Part shown: positions 31,857 through 43,436 of the stretch, one piece after another
Numbering within the stretch: the stretch's first letter is position 1
Layout of the letters: every line of letters starts with the position of its first letter
From: Allodiplogaster sudhausi
Lineage: Eukaryota; Nematoda; Chromadorea; Rhabditida; Diplogasteridae
Direction of reading: 5' to 3'
DNA: 64,000 nucleotides
Assembly (NCBI GenBank): GCA_945643635.1
Contig: CALZFC010000284.1
Span: 670,001-734,000 of the forward strand
Translations under genes and position numbers: made by a program
Notes under the pieces: generated by a model
What the model was told of the DNA's origin: nothing
Seen by the model: the letters and a program-made list of their open reading frames with translations, nothing else
Databases searched by the model: none

Positions 31857-34149
31857 ATGAATCCGGCGGCTTCTGGAGCAACTGCGGTGTCGCTGGTGCT
31901 GAAGGCCGCGGCCGAGTCTCAGCATCGCCTCGCTCGCTCCCACACGGTCTTGCTGCTCGGCTGGGCTGGTTTGCTTACTCTTTTCTCTTTTAATTATATA
32001 TTATTTTATATTTGCCTATTTAAACATCTCTAAATCATATACTCTCCCCCCTTGTGTCATGCAATAATGAGCGAATTTAAGTTTTTGGCTCTTTTAATTA
32101 ATTAGGATTATTCTCAGTATTGAATACTCCTATTGCCCTAATTAATATACCAGTGGTGCTATTAATCTAGGAAGAAAACGGGGCGAAAGTTGAGCTGAAC
32201 TTTTTAACAAAAAAGATTGAGGGTGAACTCTGAAAATAGCGGATTAGTATGGAAAAGAAGAAAGATGGGCCCAACTTGCTCCAAAAAAGATCCCATCTTA
32301 AAAAGCAAGCTCAGCCAAAAAGTGGTCAACGTAATGGTCAACTCTTTTTCTAACAGCAAGAGTGTGGAAGACGAGAGAGGGAAAAGGAAGCTATAAATCA
32401 TTGCTCCGTTTGGTCTCTCATTTTTGCGTACTCTCTCGCCGAGAAAAAAGGTTCACCTTAAAATGCCAGAGAAAAAGAGACATCGCGTCTCGATGCCTCC
32501 GTTTTCGTCAATTAGTCCCAGCCTCTCACCTCGGCCTATAAGCATGCTATGGAAAACCCGCCCGACATCGGTTGTTGCCGAACCCTTGGCATGCTTGCTT
32601 CACTGAGCCGGTTTAATTACCCAAGTTTGAGGTATGCATTGAAAGCCTAGAAGAAAACTCGACACGATTGTATTGAGAGTTGAATTCAACTCTGAGAAAA
32701 GTTCCTGACAAAAGAGTCGAGCTCAGCTTTCTTTCTTCCTAGATTAATAGCACCACAGAATTATATTATGGAATACACGAGAGATTAATTGGCTTTTGCC
32801 ATCGAATTTATTAAATCATATTTAAATGTTTATAATAAATGACTGCGACAGGTGCGACAGACCGACAGCTAACGAAGTACGGCGAATTCTACTCAAACAA
32901 GGGACTGGAGACGATCGGCTTCAACGCGCCGTTCCGGCCGTTTGCCTATGGGCTGCAGGTATTGAATTTCTTGATCAATTAAGTTTTTTGTCTATTTTGT
33001 ATCCAAAATAGTATAATAATACTGATAATGTTGATCATCTGAACAACAGTTAATATTTCTATCTATTTCATCTGATCACCTGCAGGACTGCCGAGACACG
33101 TCTCACCTGGCTCCTCTTCTGTCGTCGACTCTCTTCGAACAGCGCCGCCGTCTGATCCTCCACGTCATGAGCATGCAAGGGCTGTACACTCTCGTCTCTC
33201 TCCTCCACTCTCGCCCCTTCTCCGCTCTCTTCCGCCACACCGACCTCGTCGTCTTCGACAGCTGTCCCGTCTACGTCGACCATCTCAAGGTGGGGGCAGT
33301 TTTCACTACTATTCGATACCTTCTACGTTTTAAAAATAATTATTGTCAGATCGGACCTCCACACAAGAGCGTTCTGGACAACGTAAGTCTGCCATGGCTG
33401 AAGGCAGCTCCGCTCTGGCAGCGCCTGCTTTTCTATCCGCTCTGGCGCCAACTCGAAGTCCGTCATCTTTGGCGAATTATTGGTTTTCTATTCTTATATT
33501 TCGTAAAAAAATTAAATTTAGAAAGGGATATCTGTATGTATTTAGTATGCATTAAGCACATCCAATCGGTTGCGCGTATTGGCAACTCAACACTTTGCAG
33601 ATACTCAAAATCTCTCGTGAAGGCCTCAAGACGTTTCTGGCTCTGAACTTTGGCGGGAAGACGCTTTCGGAAGTGGACGGCTTCCACTTCTTGCGTGAGC
33701 ATCCCGAGTTGCCGAGGAATCTGCTCTTTCTCTATTCGGATGGCGATACTCTTTGCCGACCCAAGACTACCAAGGTAAGCTTATTTGTGTTTCTTTTTTG
33801 TTACAAAAAAGTGATTGTTCCTTGAATTATTTTTTATGCATGAGGAGACCGATGTCAAGGACACTGGTTGAGAGGGGAAAAAGGGATGCTTATATAACTC
33901 TCTCAATGGAATCTGCAGGAGTTCCATGAATACCTCGCGTGCCACCGCGGAATTCCAGTCTCCTTCCATCGCTTCGCCGAGTCGCCCCACGTCCGACATC
34001 TTCTCAAGCATCCACGCGAGTATTCAGAAGCCGTCGATCGCTCTCTCGAACTTGTCGATATTCGGAAGAGAGAAGAGACCGGCAAGGACGTGTTCGCCAT
34101 GACAAACGGCCAAGACGATCAGCCACTTCTTAAAATGGCAGCCATGTGA
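31857..34149 (+). CDS. TMEM53/DUF829 family protein, paralogue C
   Basis: Six exons: 31857-31968, 32852-32958, 33086-33289, 33350-33457, 33601-33774, 33919-34149; 311 residues. Motifs: VLLLGWAG, FNAPFRPFAYGLQ, LVVFDSCPVY, FLREHPELPRNLLFLYSDGD and ESPHVRHLLKHPREY. The putative Asp and His of the hydrolase-like fold are kept. All six acceptors and donors are regular GT-AG. Intron 1 (883 bases) contains a MITE. It is closest to paralogue B; exon 3 is nearly identical between them, the last exon much less so. The gene lies beside the 29-31.6 kb inverted-repeat element. Confidence 0.87.
32153..32756. mobile_element. MITE in intron 1 of TMEM53 paralogue C
   Basis: GTGGTGCTATTAATCTAGGA at the left end is matched by its exact reverse complement at the right end (about 32737-32756). 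Just inside, weaker inverted copies of GAGCTGAAC/GAGCTCAGC words occur. The element is 604 bases, non-coding, and is absent from the same intron of paralogue B. I could not fix a target duplication. Confidence 0.8.
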
Positions 34150-34550
34150 AGGACTGGGGGTGCACCCTGACAAACGGTCAACGAGTAGTTATGCAAATAT
34201 GATGAGCAGGTTCTCGAGAGATTGATTCTCACGATCATTACATAAGTCTGAACATGATATTTCGATTCCTTGCAGATAAATATCAGATCCCTTGTAGATA
34301 AAACAGCTTATTCGCAGATTGTCGTGAATGGAACATGGAGGGACAAAGAGTGAGAGAGAGATAATGAGATAAAAAGATAAAGACGGGGGGGGGGGTTCAG
34401 AGGTCGAGATCTATAATCTGTTTGGACATTGCTCAATTGTCATGCACACAAAAGCGCATTTCAATTACCACCCTCACTGTTTACATACTATTTGTAAAGG
34501 GTACAAAAAGCGAGGGCTGGACAACTAACAACGGAAATAATGACAGGTGA

Positions 34551-34588
<38 letters not shown>

Positions 34589-35596
34589 AACAAAGGAGGG
34601 AGAGAAAGAGACAGAACTCATTATCAATGCGAGATAGAGAAAATGTGTCTCTGAGATGAATTGTCGAGGAAGAGAAAGAAAAAAATGAAAATGAAGTAAG
34701 TGAATTGGGAGAAAATCAGCGGTCAGATAGTAGTGGAATTGAATCTCGGCAAAGAATTTCACGAAAGAGACACCATTGAAACCCAAATCGGCTGCAGTGA
34801 CATCCCTCCCAAGATTGTTTGTCTGTGTCACTACTATTTCGATTCGAAAACTGCTCTCTCCGTCACTCTCTTTCACTCTATTATCTCCAAGTGGTGACGT
34901 TTGCAAATGTCATCACCAGCGCTGAGTAATTGTAATCTGCATGTGTTAAATACTTTCACTTCTCGCTTGCGATAGTTCCAACTAATCAAATTTTAAGAAT
35001 TGTGTATACATAATAGAATTATTCTATTCGCATTACTTTTTTGGTGCTTCCCTTTTTAATGAATTTCAATTTTTTAACGCTTAATTATTGTAAAGCTGAA
35101 ACACTTTTGCTTACTCGGGCTAGTAAATGAAAAGAGAAACGCAACGACAAGATTCCATAGATTAAGGAAAAAGAGAACAGAACAAGGAAGCGAAAGATAT
35201 GAACCATAAAGAAGCAAAGAAAGAAGAGCGAAGAGAGTTGCACATCGTCTGATGTACTGTAAATAAGCTGAAGAGATCAGAAATGGTCAGAAAGTCAGAT
35301 AAGGAGTCATGAGAGAATCATTCTGACTCGCGCTTGCCGCTTCTAATCTTTTCCCAAGCTCAATAAAATACGTGTTCTGATCTATTTCAACATATTCTTT
35401 TGTAATTATGTTTTATGTATGTACGTATTCTCACGGGGAACCAGAAGATATCTTTTTTTAATGATATGCCAGATATAATTGGACAATTTTTGTTCATTTT
35501 TTATTCCTTTATAAACACACAAATGAATTTATCAGTCACAATAATTCACTGAGAAATGCAAGGGGCGAAAAAAAAATATTGTGATTCCTCCTCTTT
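34150..35596. other. spacer with GA tract
   Basis: A run of G lies at 34384-34394 and a GA tract at about 34554-34586. An open frame at 34700-34897 (+) reads 65 codons without low complexity, but I find no domain or partner exon. No gene is called. Confidence 0.55.
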
Positions 35597-36257
35597 TTAG
35601 CAGAGATGGAGCTTGTGGCAGATGGCCTGGGCGTCTTCGTGCGCCTGCACCCACTTCAGGATCTCCTCGAGCTCCTGAATCCATCGTCCGAGATCAATCG
35701 GCTTTCTTTCGTCTTTTAATCGTGTTATAATTGTGTTACAGAGAAGGCTAAGAAAGTTTGATAGCTTGATTTGTTGATGAGAGTTGACTTTACATTCTAC
35801 TCTTCCGCATTTCTCCGCGTACCTTGTCAATGAGGTTCTCGCAGATCATGGCGAAAGATCCGAGGAACTTTTCGCAGAGTTCGTTGGCCTTCTGAAAGAA
35901 AATTGAGATTTCACACTTCTCTATTATAATGAATATTTTTGCCTGAAGGGCTTCCAACCATAACCGTAGTTTGGAAGAAAGATGTCAATAAAATAAATAG
36001 TTTTAAAAATGAAAGAACCTTCTCAATGTCCGGCTCTCCTTGCTCGTACGCCTTGATCAGCTCGTTGATGAATCCCTCGCAGAGCGGGCAGAGGAAACCG
36101 TTCTTCTGAAATTGATTTTTTATCGATTTTCTTTGAAATCGAGTTTGTTCCCGCAACGATGAACCTGCTGCTGGACGAGCGGCTCGGCCTTCTTCACGAC
36201 AGCGTCGGTCGCGAAGACAGCAGCGACAAGAGCGAGGGCAACGATGAAGGTGCGCAT
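35597..36257 (-). CDS. saposin-like protein (spp), copy 1
   Basis: Exons on the minus strand: 36257-36165, 36105-36019, 35891-35823, 35674-35597; 108 residues. A signal peptide (MRTFIVALALVAAVFA) and short linker precede one saposin-B domain with the six expected cysteines: FLCPLCEGF, LCEKF...MICENL and AICHKLHLC at the end. Nematode spp proteins are secreted, membrane-permeabilising or lipid-binding proteins, often made in the intestine against ingested bacteria. Exons 2-4 measure 87, 69 and 78 bases in all four window copies. Upstream lie a CTGATAAG site and a TATA-like box. Confidence 0.88.
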
Positions 36258-36388
36258 GCTGAGTCTGTCATTGATGTACAGATTATCAGAAGCTATCATA
36301 ATCATAGTATACATGCATTCGCATGCAACAGTACTGTTTAAGAAACAAATAATGAGACGAAAATGAACACCCTCAGTGGCGAGGCAGT

Positions 36389-36467
36389 CTTTTATGTTGC
36401 GCTTCTAGGCTTTACCATTTTTGCGACGTTATCTCTGCACGTCGCTTTTACAGCTTATCCTTATCAG
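36389..36467 (-). promoter_or_regulatory. GATA site and TATA-like box of spp copy 1
   Basis: CTTATCAG at 36460-36467 (CTGATAAG on the coding strand) is followed about 65 bases downstream by CATAAAAG (36389-36396). A second GATA word (GGATAAGC) overlaps. The same order and spacing occur at the other three spp genes. ELT-2-type intestinal GATA factors bind TGATAA in C. elegans. Confidence 0.55.
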
Positions 36468-36629
36468 CCGTTGGCCTGAATAATGCACAGCATGGTTCTT
36501 GAACAGTCGACAGCGACAATGGCGATCACGCAAGTGCTCGCAAATCCCTATGAGGTACGGGATTAGGAAAAGATTGAGAGACATAGCGAGAGGAGAGAGG
36601 AGAGAGTGACTCAGAGCGAGAGAGGAATC

Positions 36630-36667
<38 letters not shown>

Positions 36668-36681
36668 TCGGGAAAGAGAGA

Positions 36682-36725
<44 letters not shown>

Positions 36726-37317
36726 AGTCTGTAAATGAGACTGTGTCAGTTCGTGACACTTAAATCATTGATGTCAGAGTTGATCTCCGATCTATCGGCA
36801 GTCTCTTCACTCGTGAGTATCATTCCGGACTGAATGGAAGGTCGATTATTGTCATCTTCTTCGCTGTCGAAAATGCATAGGCTTATTTCTAATGCAAGGA
36901 AATATAGTTAATATCGAATTTCTGAGAGAAGAACAACAACGACCACGCTCTGGGCGTTACGCTGGCTGTGTGGCAATGTCGCCGAAGGGAACTGACTGGT
37001 AGATTTCAGCAGGAGAGGAAGCAGCAGAGACAGCCTAAGACTCATGGGAAAAGCTTTAAGGGCACCATTTAATTTGAATAAGAAGTTTTTTTATGAAATG
37101 TGAAAAATATAGCGAAACGCTGTCTTCAACACGTAAAATAACATCAACATGTAAAATGAGTCTTTTCGTGGATATGCAAATTACAAATAACCGTTCTTTC
37201 TGTTTGAATGTCATCAGAAAGTATGGTAATTTGTCTACTAAATACATTATAATTGCATAAAAATTACACACAATTTCTCATAAATAACATGACAATCATT
37301 TTCATATATTCTTTCAG
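36468..37317. repeat. spacer with GA tracts
   Basis: GA tracts lie at about 36633-36665 and 36680-36722. No supported gene; short open frames near 36490-36540 have no partners. Confidence 0.5.
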
Positions 37318-37408
37318 GGGAATAAGAACAATGACCGGTGGTCTGTGCCACCAAGCAGTTCAGTCGCGAGCGACTTCAAGGAGATGTACCATCGAATACA
37401 ACCCCTGA
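37318..37408 (+). pseudogene. decayed MSP 3' fragment, copy 1
   Basis: After a ttctttcag acceptor comes NKNNDR, then a broken stretch aligning to the MSP segment NNDRI...KQF. It ends ATCGAATACAACCCCTGA, which encodes the MSP terminus IEYNP in a different frame. Compared with copy 2 at 40543 it has lost further bases. The first two thirds of MSP are absent. Confidence 0.6.
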
Positions 37409-38201
37409 GGGCCTTTTTTGTCACTACGTATCACATCGTCTGCTCTCTCACCATCCGAATCACTCTCTGCCACGATCAAATAATCTTTCTGATACTATCT
37501 AATACTTTTTTCCTTTACAATGTTTGTCAGATTTGTGGTGCAGATGTTGGCGCTTTTTACTTGCCAATATGGGCCCCACAAATCTTATCTTCTTGACTAA
37601 GTTCTCCTCTGCATAGATACCAGACAATGGATATGAGGGAGAGAAATGGATTCAGCTTTTCTTCAGCAGACAATCTAACATGAGAGAAAAATTCACCGTC
37701 CAGCTCATGACTCCTAGATTTGTAAAGAAAACCTTACAATAAAGTAGATTTCTAAAGAACACTTTACAAAAAAAGGGAGTAGGCATGCATGGCGCACTTT
37801 TTTTATACAAGCTGAACCAATTTTTCTTCATAAGTTATTGCTCATTCTTTTATTATTCCCCCCCCCCCCTCCATTTGACCTCTCATCAATTCTTTCATTT
37901 GAATTGTTCATAAGCTATATTTTTGCATTGCGGGAACGAGGAAAGAGATTTGGTTGCTCTCTTTATTTTCCTTTTCTCTAAGCCGCGAGTGCTTCCTTCA
38001 TGTCCTTCTGCATCGCCTTCTCCGCGGCCATCGTCGACTTCGACAGCGACGCCAGAGAAGACGTGGTCTAAAAAAGGAGTTATGAAAATTTCGATGAATG
38101 TTCTGTTATGTCGTTAAAATATCTCAATTAAACTAGTAGAGGAGAATGTTATTTTCACGTATAATAGACGTATGAAGTAATGCAAGCTCCTGGCTGCGGC
38201 G
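37409..38201. repeat. left copy of a local direct duplication
   Basis: From the MSP fragment to about 38175 this matches 40543-41275, including TCACCATCCGAATCACTCTC, GACTCCTAGATTTGTAAAGA and GAGAATGTTATTT blocks. It contains a stray copy of the last exon of the BAR-like gene. The match breaks off just before the transposon at 38202. A run of C lies at 37858-37869. Confidence 0.65.
37981..38070 (-). pseudogene. stray copy of the last exon of the BAR-like gene
   Basis: On the minus strand it reads TTSSLASLSKSTMAAEKAMQ and KDMKEALAA then stop, two residues different from the real exon at 41105-41194, with an intact tttag acceptor. No other exon of the gene is next to it, so it cannot make the protein on its own. 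Confidence 0.75.
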
Positions 38202-38413
38202 CACACAAAAAAAAAATTGTTTGAAACAACATTGTTTGGTGCACGATTGTTTTATGAATTGTTTGAAGCAACAATTGTTTCAAAAAAATTGTTTGGCATA
38301 TCAAACAATTTGTTTTACCGATTTGCACGCTATCCATTCCGAGGCAATTGTTTGGATTGTTTCATGGAAATTGTTTGATATATCGAACAACCGCAGCGCA
38401 GCCGCGATGGCGA

Positions 38414-38482
38414 AGTAGCGATCACGTCCGATCTGGCGAGTTAGGCAACGTCGAGCAGCGACACAAGGGTTCAAACCCGTAT
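38414..38482 (+). other. tRNA-like segment, first, in nested transposon
   Basis: TAGCGATC...GGCGAG is followed by a B-box-like GGGTTCAAACCC at tRNA spacing. Stems are incomplete. It is probably tRNA-derived rather than functional. Confidence 0.4.
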
Positions 38483-38574
38483 GTGGTCAATGTTTTCCCA
38501 ACATGTTTTGCGCGTTTTATTTTTCATAAAAACCGACAGTACGCCGTTCAATTGGGTACCATTAGTCAACATAT

Positions 38575-38855
38575 TCTCTTTCTCTTTATAAGTGAACCAG
38601 GAATTGGCCGTGTTGCAAAAGTTGGATCCCTCGCATTTGTGCGTGTAATCAAACCGCTCAACTTTACTTATTCGTGTCTCTCTGTACCTCACTAGAACCA
38701 CCTTTCTGTGTAGAATCTAATGACATAGAGAGAGAGTGACCTTTCCGTCTCTTTAGATTAAAAGAAACACAAAAACTCACAAATCTCACACGCAGTCGTT
38801 TGTGCGCTCAATTATCAATCGATATGGTCTCTCTCTCCCTATCCCTCTCTCTCTC

Positions 38856-38907
<52 letters not shown>

Positions 38908-38915
38908 TTCTCCCT

Positions 38916-38946
<31 letters not shown>

Positions 38947-39215
38947 AACTAACAAATCTCAGAAACGACTGTTTCTGAGATTTGTGAGTTTGTGTGTTTC
39001 TTTTGCTGTGATCGCTATAAAGAGACGGAAAGGTCACTCTCTCTATGTCATTAGATTCTACACAGAAAGGCGGTTCTAATGAGGTACAGAGAGATGCGGA
39101 TAAATACCGTTGAGTGGTTTGATTACACGCACAAAGGCGAATGATCCAGCTTTTGCCACACGGCCAACTCCTGACATCACGAACAGTGTTCACTTATAAA
39201 GAGAGAGATAGTTCT
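38575..39215. repeat. inner hairpin with CT-repeat loop
   Basis: Sequence from about 38575 to 38812 (TAAGTGAACC, GTGTAATCAAACC, TCTAATGACATAG, AAACTCACAAATCTCA) recurs inverted from about 38950 to 39215. The loop (38830-38942) is a CT microsatellite. It lies wholly inside the larger transposon. Confidence 0.8.
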
Positions 39216-39275
39216 TTCTGTCTTTCTTTAATTCTTTCTTTCTTTCCCTCTCTCCCTTTCTTCTCCCTCTCCCTT

Positions 39276-39314
<39 letters not shown>

Positions 39315-39859
39315 TAGCCACAGGTGCGCCTGTCTACGTGACCACCTCAGACCTCGGATGTCGTTCAGACTTACTGTTATAGAACATTCAATAGCTTAAA
39401 AAACCGCCTTTTTCTGTAGAAAAATGTAGGATAGAGAGAGAAGCAACTTATGGGCTCTCTCTAGGTGATTTTCTCAAAAGAAACGCAAAAAATGAGGCAT
39501 TTCTCTTCTCAGACCTCGGATGAGGAAACTACTTTTAAATGTCTAATCGTTCAGACTTACTTTTATACAACACAAAATAGCTCAAAAAACCGCCTTTCTC
39601 TGTAGAAACATTTAGGATAGAGAGAGAAGCAACATAAGTCACGTTGAGCAGTAAAACTCTCGAAAAAACCTTTTGGCTCTTAGGAAAATTGGCACAGATG
39701 GCGAGACCGAGTTCGTAGAGTTCTACCTCTCCCTCTCTCTCTCTTTTACTCTGTCTCTTTCCTCTTTCCGTCTCTCTCTCTCTCTCCATTCTCTTCTCAA
39801 CGTTCTCTATGGGCGCCGCCCTTTCCGTCTGGATAAGTTCTTCAACATCTAGATCACTA

Positions 39860-39928
39860 GCGCGGGTAGTGTAGTGTTAGTGGCATGGGTACGGGGCGCG
39901 GGGTGGTGGTTCGGATCCGGGCGGGAGC
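39860..39928 (+). other. tRNA-like segment, second, in nested transposon
   Basis: GTAGTGTAGTGTTAGTGGC (A-box-like) and GGTTCGGATCC (B-box-like) have tRNA spacing and GC-rich content. The stems do not form a full cloverleaf. It may be a tRNA-derived SINE head or a captured tRNA. Confidence 0.45.
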
Positions 39929-40132
39929 AAAATTCTCAATTCTAATTCCAGATACAACGACGACGGCTTCAACACGATTTCACAAACAAGGTTAGCCAGT
40001 TTTTCAACTTTTGCAGCTTTTGATCACACGTTTTACCCCCAATTTAAACTGTTTTATAGCGAAAACCGCAATAATAGCTGCAAAAGACGATTAACTGGCT
40101 AGTTTGTGGTTCGTGTTTGAGATTCCTGATAG

Positions 40133-40175
<43 letters not shown>

Positions 40176-40542
40176 GGAGAGAATGTAGGAGAGGGTGTGT
40201 AAGAGGGTTAGCTAATTAGATATCTAAAAAGTTTGGTAATTAGCATCGAAACTTATCGGAGAATATAAGAAAACGGCTAAAATGCCATGAAAAATATGTG
40301 CGCAAGCAGAAAGGGGCGGAGCCAAGGTGGCTGCGCTGCGATTGTTAGATATGCCAAACAATTTCGTTGAAACAAATTGTTTGATATGCCAAACAATCGC
40401 GCATCAAACAATGATTGTTGGCTATTTGGAACAGCATTGTTTTGGTGCAATACTGAAACAAATTGTTTGTATGAAATTGTTTGATATATCAAACAATGTT
40501 TTTTGTGTGGCCAAGAGAGGAGAGGAGCACCTTGTTTTTCAG

Positions 40543-40648
40543 AAGGACACGAACAACGACCGGATCGACATCCAGTGGACCAGCATCCCTGAAGGTGCCG
40601 CCAAGCAGTTCAGTTCCAAAGAGATGCACCATCGAGTACAACCCTTGA
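40543..40648 (+). pseudogene. decayed MSP 3' fragment, copy 2
   Basis: After cttgtttttcag it reads KDTNNDRIDIQWTSIPEGAA then KQFSSKEM, as in the second part of major sperm protein. It then jumps by deletion to IEYNP and stop in another frame. The MSP segment around GMVRRKN is missing. The 5' part of MSP is gone; the transposon ends only 33 bases upstream. Confidence 0.75.
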
Positions 40649-41104
40649 GGGTTTTCTTCTGTCACAATGTATCAAGTCGTCTGCTCCCTCTCACCATCCG
40701 AATCACTCTCTGCCCCGAACAAATAATAACTTTTTTTTTGTATTGTGATGAAACGTTAACAAGAATGATTGCATGTGCTGCCTGTCTTGCCAATATTGGC
40801 AGCACAAATCTGACGAATCTTGTTGACTGAGTTCTCCTATGCATAAATTCCAGTGAAGGGATTTTTCTTTCAGCAGGCAATCCAAGAGGACAAATTCGCC
40901 GGCTAGCTCATTTCTCCTAGATTTGTAAAGAAGACTTGGGGTTAAGCATGTCCCAATTTCTCCTCATAAGTTATTTCTCATTCTTTCATTATTTCCCCCC
41001 TCCGACTTCTGAACAATTTAAATGAAAGAATTGATGAGAAGCTATATTTTTGCATTGTAGGAACGAGGTACAAGATTTCGTTGCTCTCTTTATTTTCCTT
41101 TTCT
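40649..41104. other. right copy of the local duplication, non-coding part
   Basis: The sequence continues the match to 37409-37980. No gene is seen; it serves as the 3' side of the BAR-like gene. Confidence 0.6.
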
Positions 41105-42312
41105 CTAAGCCGCGAGTGCTGCCTTCATGTCCTTCTGCATCGCCTTCTCCGCGGCCATCGTCGACTTCGACAGAGACACCAGAGAAGAGGTCGTCTGAAA
41201 AGAAAAAAAAGAAGTAGGGGAGAATGTTATTTACATGTGAAAATGACGCGGAATTATTGTTTTAGGAGAGAAAAACCGTACGTTCTTGAGGTAATCGCTG
41301 ATTCCCTGGAGGACCCGCTTCTCAGTCTCGGCCAGAGCGTTATCAGCATCCTTTAATTTAAGAAAAGTATTGAATTGATGATTATTTCCACGTCCTAACA
41401 TCCTTGGCCTGCTTGAGCCCCTCATCGTCCTCCTTTCCTTTGATACGAGCCGCCGCTTGGCCCGCCTCCTTGCGTGCCTTCTCCAGCTCTTTGATCTGGT
41501 TCTTCATGTCCACGCCGGACTCCTGCATTTATGATTTTATCGATCTATCGATTCACTCGAGATATTAATGAATTTGTTGAGAGAATCAAATAAAGGAGAG
41601 CGATCTTTCATAATCTTTGGAGAGCTCGACCTTGAGCTGCTTGAGCGGCTCGATGATCTCGGCAACGAATTTCTTCGCGTACTTGCGGCGGACGCTGGCC
41701 GCCTCAGCGTAGCTCTCTTCGAATTAAGAAAGGTCTTCTACTATGGAAAACATGCATTTCCAGGCATAAAACTGTTCCCGTTCTATTTTGGCTGCCCCTT
41801 TTCTTCTTCTTTTTAGGCTGACTCTGGACAGTGGAGCAGTGCTGGATGGCCTCGTCCTTCTCCATCCTCTTCCCATACTTCTCCATCGCATCCGACAGCT
41901 TCGAGTACGCGAGCGCCCTGCCCGAGCCGCAATTCTGCAACGAATGAATACGATACTAAAAAAAAGGTCATTCTTTGATGTGGAAACCCCGCAATGTCTA
42001 TGAGGCCGCAGCAAGGAATTAAAAATACCTTTTCGATGGACTCCGCAGCACTCAGGAGATTCTGAACGAGATTCAAAACCTGAAACCATTTCAGTGTTCT
42101 TCCATGAGAGGAGGGGTGAAGAAGTCGAGAGAAACGAGAAATGGAGAAGAGACAGCAGAGAAAGAGAGATGATGCCTCGCCTGCTCAACACGAGCCGTGC
42201 CCTCGGCCGTCTCCGCAGAAGTCGCCGCTTTCTTCGCGAGCAGCACGCCAATCTTGCCCATTCTGCTGTCGAGGGTCTGCAATTTCTTCTTGGATTTATT
42301 AAGGCTCATCAT
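41105..42312 (-). CDS. BAR-like coiled-coil protein
   Basis: Exons on the minus strand: 42312-42181, 42079-42029, 41934-41830, 41714-41631, 41522-41400, 41350-41282, 41194-41105; 217 residues in frame. It is almost all helix: KKKLQTLDSRMGKIGVLLAK, AYSKLSDAMEKYGKRMEKDE, RRKYAKKFVAEIIEPLKQLK and IKELEKARKEAGQAAARIKG, with no membrane segment or signal. The length and charged three-helix layout suggest a BAR or F-BAR membrane-curving domain, but that is an inference. The first intron starts with GC (donor at 42180); two acceptors are AAG or GAG. The first ATG of the open frame was taken as start, so an upstream exon is possible. The last exon has a stray copy at 37981. Confidence 0.65.
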
Positions 42313-43436
42313 ATTTATTTACTCATTAATCCATTATTTAATTTATTCTCTCACAAACTACAGGAGACATTAAATGTCGATGATATCAACAACAAAAGCA
42401 AAAGCGAGTTAGTAGAACCGACGGAACGTAAGAAGTTGTGGCGAGGCAACCACTTGTGAGTAGGAAAAGAAGTGAAACTGAATCTCACTCCTACGAAATC
42501 GCTCCATTTCACTTCATCGTGCACTAAGAGTACGATGCTTTCGAAAGTGCTTTCGAAAAAAAAAACTGTTGAAACGTGCATTCATTGGACGGATCAAGAC
42601 CATCTTTACCACGATATCCTAAACAGTGAGTTCTGCTGAACTTAAGTTTGCAAGACTACTGACAGGAATATGGAATGAGGCAATATTTCAAATCCTTGTT
42701 AATCACAAAGTCAAGAGAGGCGATTATTCCTTCTTCTGGCTCTCGCGCTCTTATTATCATCATTGTATCTAACACTGTAGTTCCTTCATTACCCTCTCAC
42801 TATTTCCCACACCTCACTTTCCATCGTTGAAAAATATAATTGCTTCTTTAAATGTTCTATCGATGCCCCTTCGACATTTTCTACGGACGAATAATCGTGA
42901 CTCAAAAGTTCTTGATCACTAAAAAATAAAATAGAGACACCAATAAAAAGCTATTTTCTATGAAAACCAGAAGCCCTGCTGTAAATGATAAGAGATTGTG
43001 AAGAGAACGCTGCTGAGTTAGAGCCTATTGACTTATTGCTAGTGCATATCTACTTCATGCGATACACCTTTTAATTGCCTTATTTCATCGATTTTGATTC
43101 TAATAACGTTTGTTGTTTGTTTCTGATGTCGTTTCGTGTTCACTCCTCTTTCTCAAAGTGAGCACTGCTCTGTTTGTAGTATTGTCAGAACTGGTTGTGG
43201 CGGCTCTTATTGTTAGCAAAGAAGGTCATGAATGGCCTTTATCCACTTTATTCAGTCAACTGTACATGAACACGCGACTACTTCCTTTGTAGAATTAAAT
43301 AGACGTGGACTACATGCTTCACGAGTCAGCAAATGAGTGAGAGCAGAGAGAGAGCGAGAAATAGTGAGAAATAGTGAGAGAGAGAGCGAGAAATAGTAAG
43401 AGAACGGGAATGATAGAGAAACGGAATAATATCTTC
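42313..43436. other. spacer; start of a segmental duplication
   Basis: From about 43130 on the sequence matches 47280 on (GAGCACTGCTCTG, GTCATGAATGGC, ACTTCCTTTG). No gene is seen. GA-rich sequence lies at about 43340-43390. Confidence 0.55.

Larger units (their letters stand above)
38202..40509. mobile_element. 2.3-kb nested transposon with CACACAAAA ends
   Basis: CACACAAAAAAAAAATTGTT at the left and AACATTGTTTTTTGTGTG at the right are inverted. Both ends (38202-38400 and 40340-40509) are full of AACAATTGTTT-type words in both directions. The GCTGCGCTGCG words next to each (38395; 40331) also mirror each other. Inside are two tRNA-like segments, an inner hairpin (38575-39215) and a direct repeat (39345-39445 with 39508-39630). 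No coding sequence is seen. The ends resemble those of the element at 22812. Confidence 0.75.

Noticed and set aside
34700..34897. 65-codon open frame without low complexity
   Set aside because: No domain, no splice partner and no paralogue in the window; too short to call.
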